A model generated the notes under the pieces. That model was not told the DNA's origin, did no database searches, and saw only the letters and a list, made by a program, of their open reading frames with translations. From an uncultured Ancrocorticia sp. (GTDB lineage: Bacteria; Actinomycetota; Actinomycetes; Actinomycetales; Actinomycetaceae): a DNA stretch of 7,379 nt. The translations under genes and the position numbers were made by a program. Of the stretch, positions 1 to 5,955 are shown piece after piece (position 1 is the first letter of the stretch; the number at the start of each line of letters is the position of its first letter). The stretch spans positions 1-7,379 of the forward strand of contig CAJPTB010000087.1 of assembly GCA_905373325.1 (NCBI GenBank). Direction: 5' to 3'.

Positions 1-1509
1 GGGGACGCCTTGGGCAAACTCAAGGATGGCTGCGCTCACTATCTTGGCCTTATCGGTGACCTGATACAAGCGACTGCGACGGCTCAAGACGGCGTCAACG
101 AAGTGAAAGCCATGGTTGCTGAGATCCTTGCGCTTGCTGCCGAATACGATTTCATAATTGGCGATGATGGAAGCGTGCGATCTACTTCTATCCAAGAAGA
201 GCCGATTCTAATAGAAACAGGGATGCCTGATCTTTCACCCGTAAAGCTCGCGGAATGCGCTGAAATGATTAAACATGCATGCGAAAAAGCCGCAGAAGTT
301 GATAGCGCCTACACGGGTGCTCTAGGCGCTGTTTCGGAGGGGAAAGACTCCGACCCTGAAGGGTTTGACGATCCCACCCCTGGACTTCCTGATCTTCCGA
401 AGGAAGGGGCGAGTACGGAAGAGGTGGCCGCCTGGTGGTACTCGTTGAGTGGGCGAGAGCGTGAGAAGATAAGAGACGAAGCTAAAGAGGATATTAAGGC
501 TGGCCGCCCTACTAAGTATGAAGCCCTTGGAAACATGGACGGCATTGATGCGCGTACTCGCAACGAGATTAATGTGACAAGACTTGATAGAGACATTGAG
601 GCCCTCGAAAAAGAAAAGGGAGAGATACTTAACGATTCATCGAATAAAATTACGCAGAGGGCCAAGTTGGATTACGTTGAACAACGGCTTGAGGAGGCTA
701 AGGGGATTAAAAGTGCAGTCGGCGACGGGACGTCAGATGTTGGCCTCTACCTATATGAGCCAGCAACGGGTGAGGATGGCCACGAAGCCACGCATGCCGC
801 GCTGGCTGTTGGCAATATTGACGATGCTGACAATGTCACTACCTATACTCCCGGAATGACCACGTCCGTCAAAGGTAGTGAGGGCTTGGTCGCCGATATG
901 AAAAATCTAAAAGATCGTGCCGAAGCTGAAGGGAAAGGCAGCGTCGCCGCCATCGCCTGGGTTGGCTACGATGCTCCACCGAGCCCGCAAACTGCCGATT
1001 TTTCGGTTGTGAGCACTCATGATGCCGAACTGGGCGGCAACAGTCTCGCGAAACATCTAGAAGGGATTGAGGACTCACGCGCTGCCTTGAAGAAGCCCGT
1101 GCATCAGTCTGTTCTCGGGCATTCCTACGGTTCAACAACTTCATCCTATGGTGTCGCGCAAGTGCGACCGGGAGTTGTTGACGATTATGCTGTGTTTGGG
1201 TCGCCTGGAGTCAAGGACACCGCTGAAGCGATGCATGTTCCCGAAGGGCACAGTTTTGCGATGCTATACAATGGAGACTCTGGAGGTAAAGGTGACATAA
1301 TAACTCCCTTTAATGAAATTGGAGGCTTTTTTAAGGGTACCTCTGGTGCCTTGGGTATGAATCCAGTTGATCCCAGCTCCGGGTTCAGAGTGATGGATCC
1401 GGGGGATTCGGGTGCCTCGTCGCGATCCGGTGCACATATGCGTTATCTGGATGAAGGAACTCAGGCGCAGTCGATTCTTGCCAAAGTCGTGGCGGGCACT
1501 GCGGGGTGA
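1..1509 (+). CDS. DUF1023-type alpha/beta hydrolase with helical N-terminus (5' end outside window)
   Basis: The frame is open to the left edge, so the TTG at 10 is probably not the true start and the gene is likely 5'-truncated by the window. Counting codons from base 1, residues 1 to about 115 are helical and resemble the WXG/ESX-like N-termini often joined to this family. A charged, coiled-coil-prone stretch follows at about 185-235, then an alpha/beta-hydrolase domain (Abhydrolase_8/DUF1023) to the end. The nucleophile elbow GHSYGS puts Ser at 375. Candidate Asp residues are 426 and 432 (NGDSGGKGD), the probable catalytic His is 479 (HMRYL), and the DDYAVFGSPGV segment after the elbow is typical of DUF1023 proteins. 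Substrate is unknown; esterase or lipase-like activity is inference. Base composition is unlike the neighbours: 27 of 60 bases are G/C at 541-600, against 43 of 60 at 5221-5280 in pat. This suggests transfer or a fast-evolving exported protein. The LppA-like gene lies 195 bp downstream on the same strand. Confidence 0.85.
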   Translation, partial: GDALGKLKDGCAHYLGLIGDLIQATATAQDGVNEVKAMVAEILALAAEYDFIIGDDGSVRSTSIQEEPILIETGMPDLSPVKLAECAEMIKHACEKAAEVDSAYTGALGAVSEGKDSDPEGFDDPTPGLPDLPKEGASTEEVAAWWYSLSGREREKIRDEAKEDIKAGRPTKYEALGNMDGIDARTRNEINVTRLDRDIEALEKEKGEILNDSSNKITQRAKLDYVEQRLEEAKGIKSAVGDGTSDVGLYLYEPATGEDGHEATHAALAVGNIDDADNVTTYTPGMTTSVKGSEGLVADMKNLKDRAEAEGKGSVAAIAWVGYDAPPSPQTADFSVVSTHDAELGGNSLAKHLEGIEDSRAALKKPVHQSVLGHSYGSTTSSYGVAQVRPGVVDDYAVFGSPGVKDTAEAMHVPEGHSFAMLYNGDSGGKGDIITPFNEIGGFFKGTSGALGMNPVDPSSGFRVMDPGDSGASSRSGAHMRYLDEGTQAQSILAKVVAGTAG

Positions 1510-1704
1510 AATTCTTGCGGCCCTGGGAGCTTTTGGCCCTTGGTCAAAGGCAAAGTCCGAAGGCCGGTGGCGACTGGATTCCGCCGGTTTGCGTCATGAG
1601 GGTACGAGCCGTTGGAGCTTGGTTGTCAAAGTTCGAGCCATCGAGACTCAACTATCGGAGTCTGAGTTGTGACGGAACCCTAAACGCAAAGGAGGGGGAG
1701 TAGC
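1510..1704 (+). other. Gap between hydrolase and LppA-like gene; doubtful 65-codon frame
   Basis: A GTG at 1506 overlaps the hydrolase stop codon (GTGA) and opens a 65-codon frame ending at 1703, just before the next ATG. The predicted peptide has no recognisable domain, signal or membrane segment. Two loosely similar stretches (from 1529 and from 1616, each GGAGCTT followed by GTCAAAG) look like degenerate repeats. I see no convincing promoter. It may simply be a transcribed spacer inside a two-gene operon. A coupled small ORF is possible but unsupported. Confidence 0.3.
1688..1695 (+). promoter_or_regulatory. Strong Shine-Dalgarno for the LppA-like gene
   Basis: AAAGGAGG lies nine bases before the ATG at 1705. 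It is the best ribosome binding site in the window and fixes that start, which matters because the encoded protein lacks the signal peptide expected of an LppA-type lipoprotein. Confidence 0.8.
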
Positions 1705-2691
1705 ATGTTCGAAGTCGGACGGCCCTTTTATGACGGTTTGAAGCCGTTTGGTGAGCGGGAGGACGTCGATTCCGCCCGGCGTGGGTTGGCGGACGCGCTG
1801 GCCCGCGCACGAGAGCGCATCGACGACCTGCTCGGGCCGCGCCAGTGGACCTGGATCGATTCCCCGGCCGAGAAAGCAGGACCGTGCCATGTCGGCGACG
1901 ACCGCGGCGGAATCGACTTCTCACGCCAAGGAATGACGATGGGCGTTCCGCGCAGCGTATTCGGCGAGCTCGTCGACGTCGTGCGCGAAGAGGTCGGCCC
2001 GCTCGGCTTCACGGAAACCGTCGACATCTCTGCCGGCGAAACCGGCGAGGTCAACCTGTTCAACGTCGACGACGGAGGCTACGTCGGAATCGTCCTATCC
2101 GGCGGACCTCGCGCCTTTTCCATGCGCTACACCACCGGATGCCGCCCGTTTCCCGAGGACGCCCCTGCTGCGAACGCCGGCCGCGCCGAAGCCCAGGCAT
2201 CCGGTGCGCGTGGAAGAACTGGGGCCGATGCGGACGGCGTCGATGCCCTCAATCCGGGGCGGCCGGGAGGTGCGGATCGGCGGCTCGGGAACGCCGAGTC
2301 GTTCGGAGCGAACGCCGGGGAGCCGAAGGTTGGCCGGCACAGCGAGGCTGCCGGGGAGTTCGGGAGTGCTGGCCGACGTCGGCAGGGGCGTCATCGCGCT
2401 AGCCTTCGGAATGGCGGCGACCCAGCTGCGCGGGACGGCGGCGATTCGGCCCAAAGGGTCACGCGCGTCGGTCGCCAAATGACGCACACCCGAGTGGAGC
2501 CGAGCGGCCAATTCGAGCCACTGGCTCAAGCGATTCCGCACACCCAAGACGAACCGGCGCAAAGCTGGAGAATTCAAGGCGAGGTTGCCTCGCCGGACGG
2601 GAAACCCACGTCGACCGCTCCCGATGCGACTGAACCGAAACGGGATGCGCGGGACGGTTGGACCTCGCGCTGGCCAATGGTCGACGACTGA
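1705..2691 (+). CDS. LppA-like protein with long anomalous C-terminal extension
   Basis: Residues 20-150 resemble the LppA-type lipoprotein domain of actinobacteria: a helical start (about 20-44), a QWTW segment (47-50), a first Cys at 61 (GPCH), a second helix around 83-97, strands to 140, and a closing TTGCRP with Cys 146. The two Cys could form a disulfide if the protein is exported. Family assignment is from pattern memory and is moderate. No signal peptide or lipobox is present, although the start has a strong Shine-Dalgarno. After residue 150 the 328-residue product becomes low-complexity, rich in Gly, Arg, Ala and Asp, with no domain. Third positions there are less GC-rich (19 of 31 in the first 31 codons counted). 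A +1-shifted frame (to the stop at 2480-2482) is GC-rich at about four of five third positions, so a frameshift or a lost stop is likely. The TGA (2689-2691) lies in the left arm of an 18-bp inverted repeat. The neighbouring hydrolase suggests a functional pair. Confidence 0.6.
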   Translation: MFEVGRPFYDGLKPFGEREDVDSARRGLADALARARERIDDLLGPRQWTWIDSPAEKAGPCHVGDDRGGIDFSRQGMTMGVPRSVFGELVDVVREEVGPLGFTETVDISAGETGEVNLFNVDDGGYVGIVLSGGPRAFSMRYTTGCRPFPEDAPAANAGRAEAQASGARGRTGADADGVDALNPGRPGGADRRLGNAESFGANAGEPKVGRHSEAAGEFGSAGRRRQGRHRASLRNGGDPAARDGGDSAQRVTRVGRQMTHTRVEPSGQFEPLAQAIPHTQDEPAQSWRIQGEVASPDGKPTSTAPDATEPKRDARDGWTSRWPMVDD

Positions 2692-2739
2692 CGCAGTTGG
2701 CCGGGACTTTCCTGTAGAAGCCCCGGCCAACTGCGTCAG
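2688..2739 (+). terminator. Perfect 18-bp inverted repeat, probable intrinsic terminator
   Basis: Arms CTGACGCAGTTGGCCGGG (2688-2705) and its exact reverse complement (2722-2739) flank a 16-base loop. The loop can add three further pairs (2707-2709 with 2718-2720), leaving seven unpaired bases. The left arm contains the stop codon of the LppA-like frame. No U-tract follows, as is common for actinobacterial terminators. A protein-binding dyad is the alternative. Confidence 0.65.
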
Positions 2740-2760
2740 AAGCCAACCGCATCAGAATAG

Positions 2761-2865
2761 GTGGCCGCTGTGCGCGAAACTCGTGTGGCCGCCTTGTGCA
2801 AAGCTTGAGTCGCCTTGCGTAAAGCCTGAGTGGCCTTGCACAAAGCTTGAGTGGCCTCCGCATGA
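2761..2865. repeat. Tandem repeat array, 24- then 21-bp units
   Basis: Units begin GTGGCC or GTCGCC and most carry a core of the type TTGYRYAAAGCYTGA. Their positions are 2761-2784 (24 bp), 2785-2808 (24), 2809-2829 (21), 2830-2850 (21) and a partial unit from 2851. Units 2 and 4 share GTGGCC at the start and AAAGCTTGA at the end and differ by a three-base indel and two substitutions in between. The array lies between the LppA-like gene and the MerR gene and shows no coding sense. Confidence 0.75.
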
Positions 2866-2917
2866 GGGAGGCGACCCGGATTTGAAGCTGCGAGGGGCTT
2901 TGCCCCCGGGGTGGCTA

Positions 2918-2973
2918 CCGCCTGTCGGAGACCGTCCGCTCGGATACCGTCCGCCTGTCGGAGACCGTCCGCT
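2918..2973. repeat. 23-bp direct repeat, period 33, with degenerate flanking copies
   Basis: The 23 bases at 2918-2940 (starting CCGCCTGTCGG, ending CCGTCCGCT) recur exactly at 2951-2973. The spacer and the following 45 bases contain shorter versions (CGGATACCGTCCGCCT, GCGGAAGGCCGTCCCGCTT, GGCGAGACGATCCAGCTT), implying a basic unit of about 16-18 bp. With the preceding array and hairpins, this fills the roughly 380 bases without a gene between 2692 and 3070. Confidence 0.75.
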
Positions 2974-3007
2974 TGCGGAAGGCCGTCCCGCTTGGCGAGA
3001 CGATCCA

Positions 3008-3046
3008 GCTTGGCGTCGGTCGATCTGCAATCGGCCGACGCCAAGC
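3008..3046 (-). terminator. 17-bp-stem hairpin downstream of the MerR gene
   Basis: GCTTGGCGTCGGTCGAT (3008-3024) pairs with 3030-3046 through 17 positions, one of them a G-U/A-C type mismatch depending on strand, around a five-base loop CTGCA. It starts 24 bases past the stop of the minus-strand regulator gene, the right place for its terminator. It could also act on plus-strand read-through. There is no T-tract on either side. Confidence 0.65.
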
Positions 3047-3070
3047 GGCGGGAGGGCACCGTCGGCAGGG

Positions 3071-3853
3071 TCACTGCCACGTCGCCGTCGTCGGGTCGAC
3101 GCCGTTTGCCCTCGCATTCTCGTCGATGATCGACTTCAGCCAGTCGGTGAGGCCGGGCTTGATCTTGTCGTAGTACTGGCGGAACCGGTCGTCCATGACG
3201 TACCCGCGCGCGATGAGCACGTGCTTGGAATGCGTCACGTCAAACCATGTGCCGAGCGAAGCGCGGTGGGCCTCGGCGAGCTCATTCGCCCGATCCGAGC
3301 CGGGCTCGACGCCGTCGCGCTTGGCCTCCGCCAGAGACTGTTCGAGGGCTTGGGTGTCTCTGCCGACTCTGAACCAGTCCTCCGGCGTCATCTTCGCCTT
3401 GACGGCCTCGGACTGGCGCCATTCCGGGGTGTCGCCCCACTTGGCCTGAGCTTCCTCTTGCCACGCGGGATCCCAGCCGCCGAAGTGTTCTGCCTTCTGG
3501 GCGGGGTCGAGATTCGTTCCCATCTTCATCGTCTCCATAATGTGGTCTACTGCGGAGACTTTCTGCCGCAGATGGGAGATGCGTTCGAGGAGCAGTTCGC
3601 GTTGCCTGGCCAGGTGCGCGAGCTCGTCCAGGCCCGGATCGTCGAGCAGCTCGGCGATCTGCGCCAGGGCCATGCCGGTTTCCCGGTACAGACACACGCG
3701 CTGGATGCGCTCCACGTCCTCCCGGGTGTACAGCCTGTAGCCGGACCACGAACGCCAGCTCGGCGCCACCAGGCCGATTTCGTCCCAGTGGTGGAGCGTG
3801 CGAACGCTGACGCCCACAAGGTCGGCGACCTGGCCCACGGTCAGCTCCTGCAT
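3071..3853 (-). CDS. MerR-family regulator with TipAS ligand-binding domain
   Basis: The 260-residue product matches TipA-type regulators (about 253 residues). It has an N-terminal winged helix-turn-helix (LTVGQVADLVGVSVRTLHHWD, 4-24), the wing and second helical pair to about 72, a dimerisation coiled coil (80-110), then the TipAS antibiotic-recognition fold from about 112, including KWGDTPEWRQS, TPEDW and YVMDDRF. Family members activate transcription on binding large drugs such as thiopeptides. The two cysteines near the end of the Streptomyces TipA ligand domain, one of which captures thiostrepton covalently, align with Val206 and Leu213 here. The ligand domain has no Cys at all, so ligand or binding chemistry must differ. 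I chose the ATG at 3853 because it gives the family N-terminus and has GGGAGAG five bases upstream. An ATG at 3865 is the alternative. The further upstream start (3886) would lie inside the operator. Autoregulation is likely from the promoter dyad. Confidence 0.92.
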   Translation of the reverse strand: MQELTVGQVADLVGVSVRTLHHWDEIGLVAPSWRSWSGYRLYTREDVERIQRVCLYRETGMALAQIAELLDDPGLDELAHLARQRELLLERISHLRQKVSAVDHIMETMKMGTNLDPAQKAEHFGGWDPAWQEEAQAKWGDTPEWRQSEAVKAKMTPEDWFRVGRDTQALEQSLAEAKRDGVEPGSDRANELAEAHRASLGTWFDVTHSKHVLIARGYVMDDRFRQYYDKIKPGLTDWLKSIIDENARANGVDPTTATWQ

Positions 3854-3870
3854 GTTCTCTCCCATGGCTC

Positions 3871-3902
3871 TAGCTTCCAACCTCACGTCGCGTGAGGGTC
3901 AA
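3871..3902 (-). promoter_or_regulatory. MerR-type promoter with long spacer, upstream of the tipA-like gene
   Basis: On the minus strand TTGACC (3902-3897) is a good -35 element. It is separated by 20 bases from AAGCTA (3876-3871), or 19 bases from GAAGCT, a poor -10. An overlong 19-20 base spacer filled by a dyad is the hallmark of MerR-activated promoters. Predicted transcription begins near 3865-3863, giving a leader of about ten bases that holds the GGGAGAG before the ATG at 3853. Confidence 0.6.
3881..3897 (-). promoter_or_regulatory. TipA-like operator dyad
   Basis: CCTCACGTCGCGTGAGG is a perfect palindrome with 7-bp arms and a 3-bp centre, lying in the spacer of the regulator's own promoter. 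As I recall it, the Streptomyces tipA promoter carries CCTCACGTCACGTGAGG, which differs at one centre base. This supports autoregulation by the adjacent TipA-like protein. Confidence 0.75.
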
Positions 3903-3943
3903 ACGCGGCGCGAAAACGGCGAAAGGGGCGTGTCTCGGCTTGG

Positions 3944-4062
3944 GGGTGCGGCGGCCGCGGGAAGGGTGCGGCCCCGCGGATGGCGGAGCATGACCGCGAG
4001 AAGCCGGAAGTTGCGACGGACTGCGACCTGGCGGGGTGCGGCCGCGAGAGGCCGAAAGCGAC
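3944..4062. repeat. Degenerate GC-rich repeats between regulator and membrane-protein genes
   Basis: GGGTGCGGC occurs at 3944, 3964 and 4034. A longer degenerate pair beginning CCGCGAGA.GCCG.AAG occurs at 3994 and 4042 (period 48). No gene or promoter is visible in this gap (3903-4086) apart from the regulator's -35 at its edge. It probably includes the 3' untranslated part of the membrane-protein transcript. Confidence 0.5.
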
Positions 4063-4086
4063 GCCCAGAAGGCACGCGCCGGAGAC

Positions 4087-4473
4087 CTAGCGCCGCCGGT
4101 ACTCCTCCGGGAGCATCGCGTCGGTGAAGGTGTTGAACAAGGACAGGAGGGCTCCGCCCATAATCGCCGCTGCCCAGGTGGACACGGTCACGCCTATGTC
4201 GAACCCGGCGGTGAGGGCTGCGGTGAGCTTGAGCATTGCGGCGTTGACTATCAAGAAGAACAGGCCCAACGTGAGAATGTACAGCGGTATCGACAAGAAC
4301 ACCAGAATCGGGCGGACCAGACAATTGACGACGCCGAGGACCGCCCCCGCCGCCAAAAAGTAGAGGGCGATGTCCCGATTGTTGCCCAAGCCATGCTGGC
4401 TGATGCCCGGCACAAAAAGCACACATAGCCACAGGCCGAGGGCGTTGATTGCTGCGCGAACTAGGTATCTCAT
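4087..4473 (-). CDS. Phage holin family / YvlD-like small membrane protein
   Basis: This 128-residue protein has four hydrophobic segments, at about 5-24, 36-58, 60-82 and 92-114, and a short basic tail (PEEYRRR). The NCLVRPILVFLSIPLYILTLG-type centre (a V-x-P loop between helices, then an IVNA motif in helix three) is characteristic of the Phage_holin_4_2/YvlD family. These are mostly chromosomal inner-membrane proteins despite the holin name, and no phage gene lies nearby. Function is unknown; B. subtilis YvlD belongs to a cell-envelope stress operon, but that is only an analogy. The ATG at 4473 is supported by a -10 box exactly six bases upstream and no Shine-Dalgarno, so the mRNA is probably leaderless. 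It is divergent from pat, and the regulator gene lies 217 bp downstream on the same strand. Confidence 0.88.
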   Translation of the reverse strand: MRYLVRAAINALGLWLCVLFVPGISQHGLGNNRDIALYFLAAGAVLGVVNCLVRPILVFLSIPLYILTLGLFFLIVNAAMLKLTAALTAGFDIGVTVSTWAAAIMGGALLSLFNTFTDAMLPEEYRRR

Positions 4474-4485
4474 GCCGCAACTCTA
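4474..4485 (-). promoter_or_regulatory. Leaderless promoter (-10 box) of the holin-like gene
   Basis: TAGAGT (4485-4480, minus strand) fits the actinobacterial TANNNT -10 and is followed by six bases and the ATG. No -35 is evident. The geometry is identical to that upstream of the YwiC-like gene. Confidence 0.6.
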
Positions 4486-4544
4486 AGGCCGAGCGCTGGA
4501 ATTTGCCTGGGTCGTCGGTTTGATTGCGCCTTCCGCCGACCCCC

Positions 4545-4694
4545 GTCGAAGGGCAGTTCGCATTGCACCCGTCGAAAGGCGCCTGGGTTGCCTTGTCGAA
4601 GGGGCGCTCGCGTCGCCGCCGTTGAAAGGCGCCTGCCTTGCCTCGTCGAAGAACCGCTCGCATTCCCCTGTCGAAGAACCGCTCGCATTGCGCC
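4545..4694. repeat. Six-unit GTCGAA tandem array upstream of pat
   Basis: Units of 24-26 bp each begin GTCGAA or GTTGAA, at 4545, 4571, 4595, 4621, 4645 and 4670. Two types alternate: type A (with a TTCGC or CTCGC core) at 1, 3, 5 and 6, and type B (GTCGAAAGGCGCCTG core) at 2 and 4. The order A-B-A-B-A-A points to growth partly by 50-bp dimers. Units 5 and 6 are nearly identical. The array ends 24 bases before the pat start codon, so the pat promoter must lie within or beyond it, or be unconventional. Confidence 0.85.
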
Positions 4695-4718
4695 GCCCGC
4701 GCGGGGCACACTAGATGC

Positions 4719-5774
4719 ATGAGCAAGCAGCAGTGGTTCCGCCCAGAGATCCTCGACCTTCCCGCCTACGTGCCCGGCAAGAAGGGCGGGAACACAGACG
4801 TCGTCAAACTCTCGTCCAACGAGAACCCCTTCCCTGCGCTGCCTGCCGTCCAGGCCGCGGTTTCAGCCGCCGTCGGCGACCTCAACAGGTATCCGGACAT
4901 GTTCGCCACCGGGTTGATCCACGACATTTCGTGGTTTCACAAGTGGGTCGATGACGGCGTCGTCGTCGGCAACGGATCGACTGCGCTCATCGAGAAGATC
5001 CTTCAGGCGGTCGTGACCCCGGGCGGCGAGGTCGTGCTTCCCTGGCGCTCCTTCGAGGCGTATCCGATCGCCGTCCAGGCTGCCGGGGGAGCGGCCGTCA
5101 AAGTGCCGCTCAACGCCGACGGATCGCACAATCTGCCGGGTCTGCTTTCCGCCGTCACCGAACGCACCCGCGCGCTTTTGCTGTGCAGCCCCAACAACCC
5201 GACCGGCGTCGCCCTCAAACACACCGACCTGGCGGGGTTCCTCGCAAAGGTCCCCGAGCGCGTGCCCGTGCTGCTCGACGAGGCGTACATCGACTTCGTC
5301 GACATGGACGACGCCGTCCGCTCCGACGAGCTGCTGCGCGAGCACCCAAACCTCATCGTGCTGCGGACCTTCTCCAAAGCCTACGGGCTGGCCGGAATCC
5401 GCGTCGGCTATGGACTGGGGCACCCGGAGATGGTCGCGGGGCTGAGGGCGATCGGCACGCCCTTCGGCGTCAACGCCCTCGCCCAGATTGCCGCGAGTGC
5501 CGCCTTGCACTCCCAAGAGGAGGTGCGCGCAAGATGCAGCGTGATCATTCAGGAGCGCAGGAACCTCGTAGCGGCGCTCGCCGCGCACGGCATCGCCGTC
5601 CCGGCGTCCCAGGCGAACTTCGTCTGGCTCGCCGGATTCGGCGAAGCCCTCGAAAACGCGTGCCTCGAGGAAGGCGTGACCGTGCGCCGTTTCGGCGAGG
5701 AAGGCGTGCGAGTCAGCGTGGGTGAGACCGAGGGCTCGCTGCGCCTGCTCAGGGCCGTCGCGTCGATTCTCTGA
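4719..5774 (+). CDS. pat: Aromatic amino acid / histidinol-phosphate aminotransferase (Pat/HisC2)
   Basis: This is a 351-residue fold-type I PLP-dependent aminotransferase. It converts phenylpyruvate-type 2-oxo acids to aromatic amino acids and may also serve histidinol-phosphate. Landmarks include the DLPAYVPGKK start, KLSSNENPF, NRYPDM, VGNGST, and PWRSFEAYPI, which is typical of actinobacterial Pat. The PLP site has Asn160 in SPNNPTG, Asp187 and Tyr190 in LLDEAY, and Lys220 in FSKAYGLAGIRVGYG as the Schiff-base lysine. Arg331 (VRVSVG) should bind the substrate carboxylate. Length is normal and no key residue is missing. The ATG at 4719 gives the family N-terminus; a longer in-frame start (4638) would translate the repeat array and is unlikely. 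No good Shine-Dalgarno is visible before 4719. It stands alone, divergent from the holin-like gene and convergent with the YwiC-like gene. No other his or aro gene is in view. Pat is favoured over strict HisC on motif resemblance. Confidence 0.93.
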   Translation: MSKQQWFRPEILDLPAYVPGKKGGNTDVVKLSSNENPFPALPAVQAAVSAAVGDLNRYPDMFATGLIHDISWFHKWVDDGVVVGNGSTALIEKILQAVVTPGGEVVLPWRSFEAYPIAVQAAGGAAVKVPLNADGSHNLPGLLSAVTERTRALLLCSPNNPTGVALKHTDLAGFLAKVPERVPVLLDEAYIDFVDMDDAVRSDELLREHPNLIVLRTFSKAYGLAGIRVGYGLGHPEMVAGLRAIGTPFGVNALAQIAASAALHSQEEVRARCSVIIQERRNLVAALAAHGIAVPASQANFVWLAGFGEALENACLEEGVTVRRFGEEGVRVSVGETEGSLRLLRAVASIL

Positions 5775-5803
5775 ACGGCGGCAGGAGGCCTGCCGGAACG
5801 AGC

Positions 5804-5875
5804 GGGACGAGCGCTTGCAGAGGCGGTGGGACAAGCGCTTGCAGAGGCGGCGGAACGAACGCTTGGAAAACGGCT
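5804..5875. repeat. 24-bp tandem array between convergent genes
   Basis: Three adjoining 24-bp units lie at 5804-5827, 5828-5851 and 5852-5875. Units 1 and 2 differ at two positions (both contain AGCGCTTGCAGAGGCGG); unit 3 is degenerate. A fourth poor copy seems to follow near 5889-5912. The period keeps one frame, giving an eight-residue Arg-rich repeat in translation, but no start, Shine-Dalgarno or conservation argues for a protein. Confidence 0.8.
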
Positions 5876-5902
5876 GTTGCCAAGCGTCGGTCAAACGCTT
5901 GG
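5859..5902. terminator. Three-arm alternative hairpin, probable bidirectional terminator
   Basis: ACGCTTGG at 5859-5866 and again at 5895-5902 can each pair perfectly with CCAAGCGT at 5880-5887, with loops of 13 and 7 bases. The two hairpins exclude each other. The site lies between the stop codons of pat (5774) and the YwiC-like gene (5956), where a shared terminator is expected. There is no strong T-tract in either direction. Confidence 0.5.
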
Positions 5903-5955
5903 AAAGCGGCGGGCGTGGAAAGCGACTGGCGTCAATCGCCTGAAACCCGAAGCGC

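Noticed and set aside
2761..2865. CRISPR array
   Set aside because: Units are contiguous and degenerate without unique spacers, and no cas gene is present.
2585..3895. Long plus-strand frame (436 codons) across the repeats and opposite the MerR gene
   Set aside because: It lies antisense to a clear TipA-type regulator gene and its first part translates the tandem repeats. No domain or Shine-Dalgarno was found.
4087..4473. Prophage remnant, from the holin-family membrane protein
   Set aside because: This family is mainly chromosomal and no endolysin, structural or integrase gene is nearby.
3899..4726. 275-codon minus-strand frame overlapping the holin-like gene
   Set aside because: Out of frame with the four-helix protein and composed of Arg/Pro-rich translation of the arrays at both ends.
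4863..5894. 343-codon minus-strand frame opposite pat
   Set aside because: Mirror of the GC-rich codons of a well-supported aminotransferase gene; no recognisable protein.
5722..5943. Arg-rich 8-residue-repeat peptide in the 24-bp array after pat
   Set aside because: The frame starts inside pat in another frame and has no start signal; the peptide repeat follows automatically from a 24-bp DNA period.
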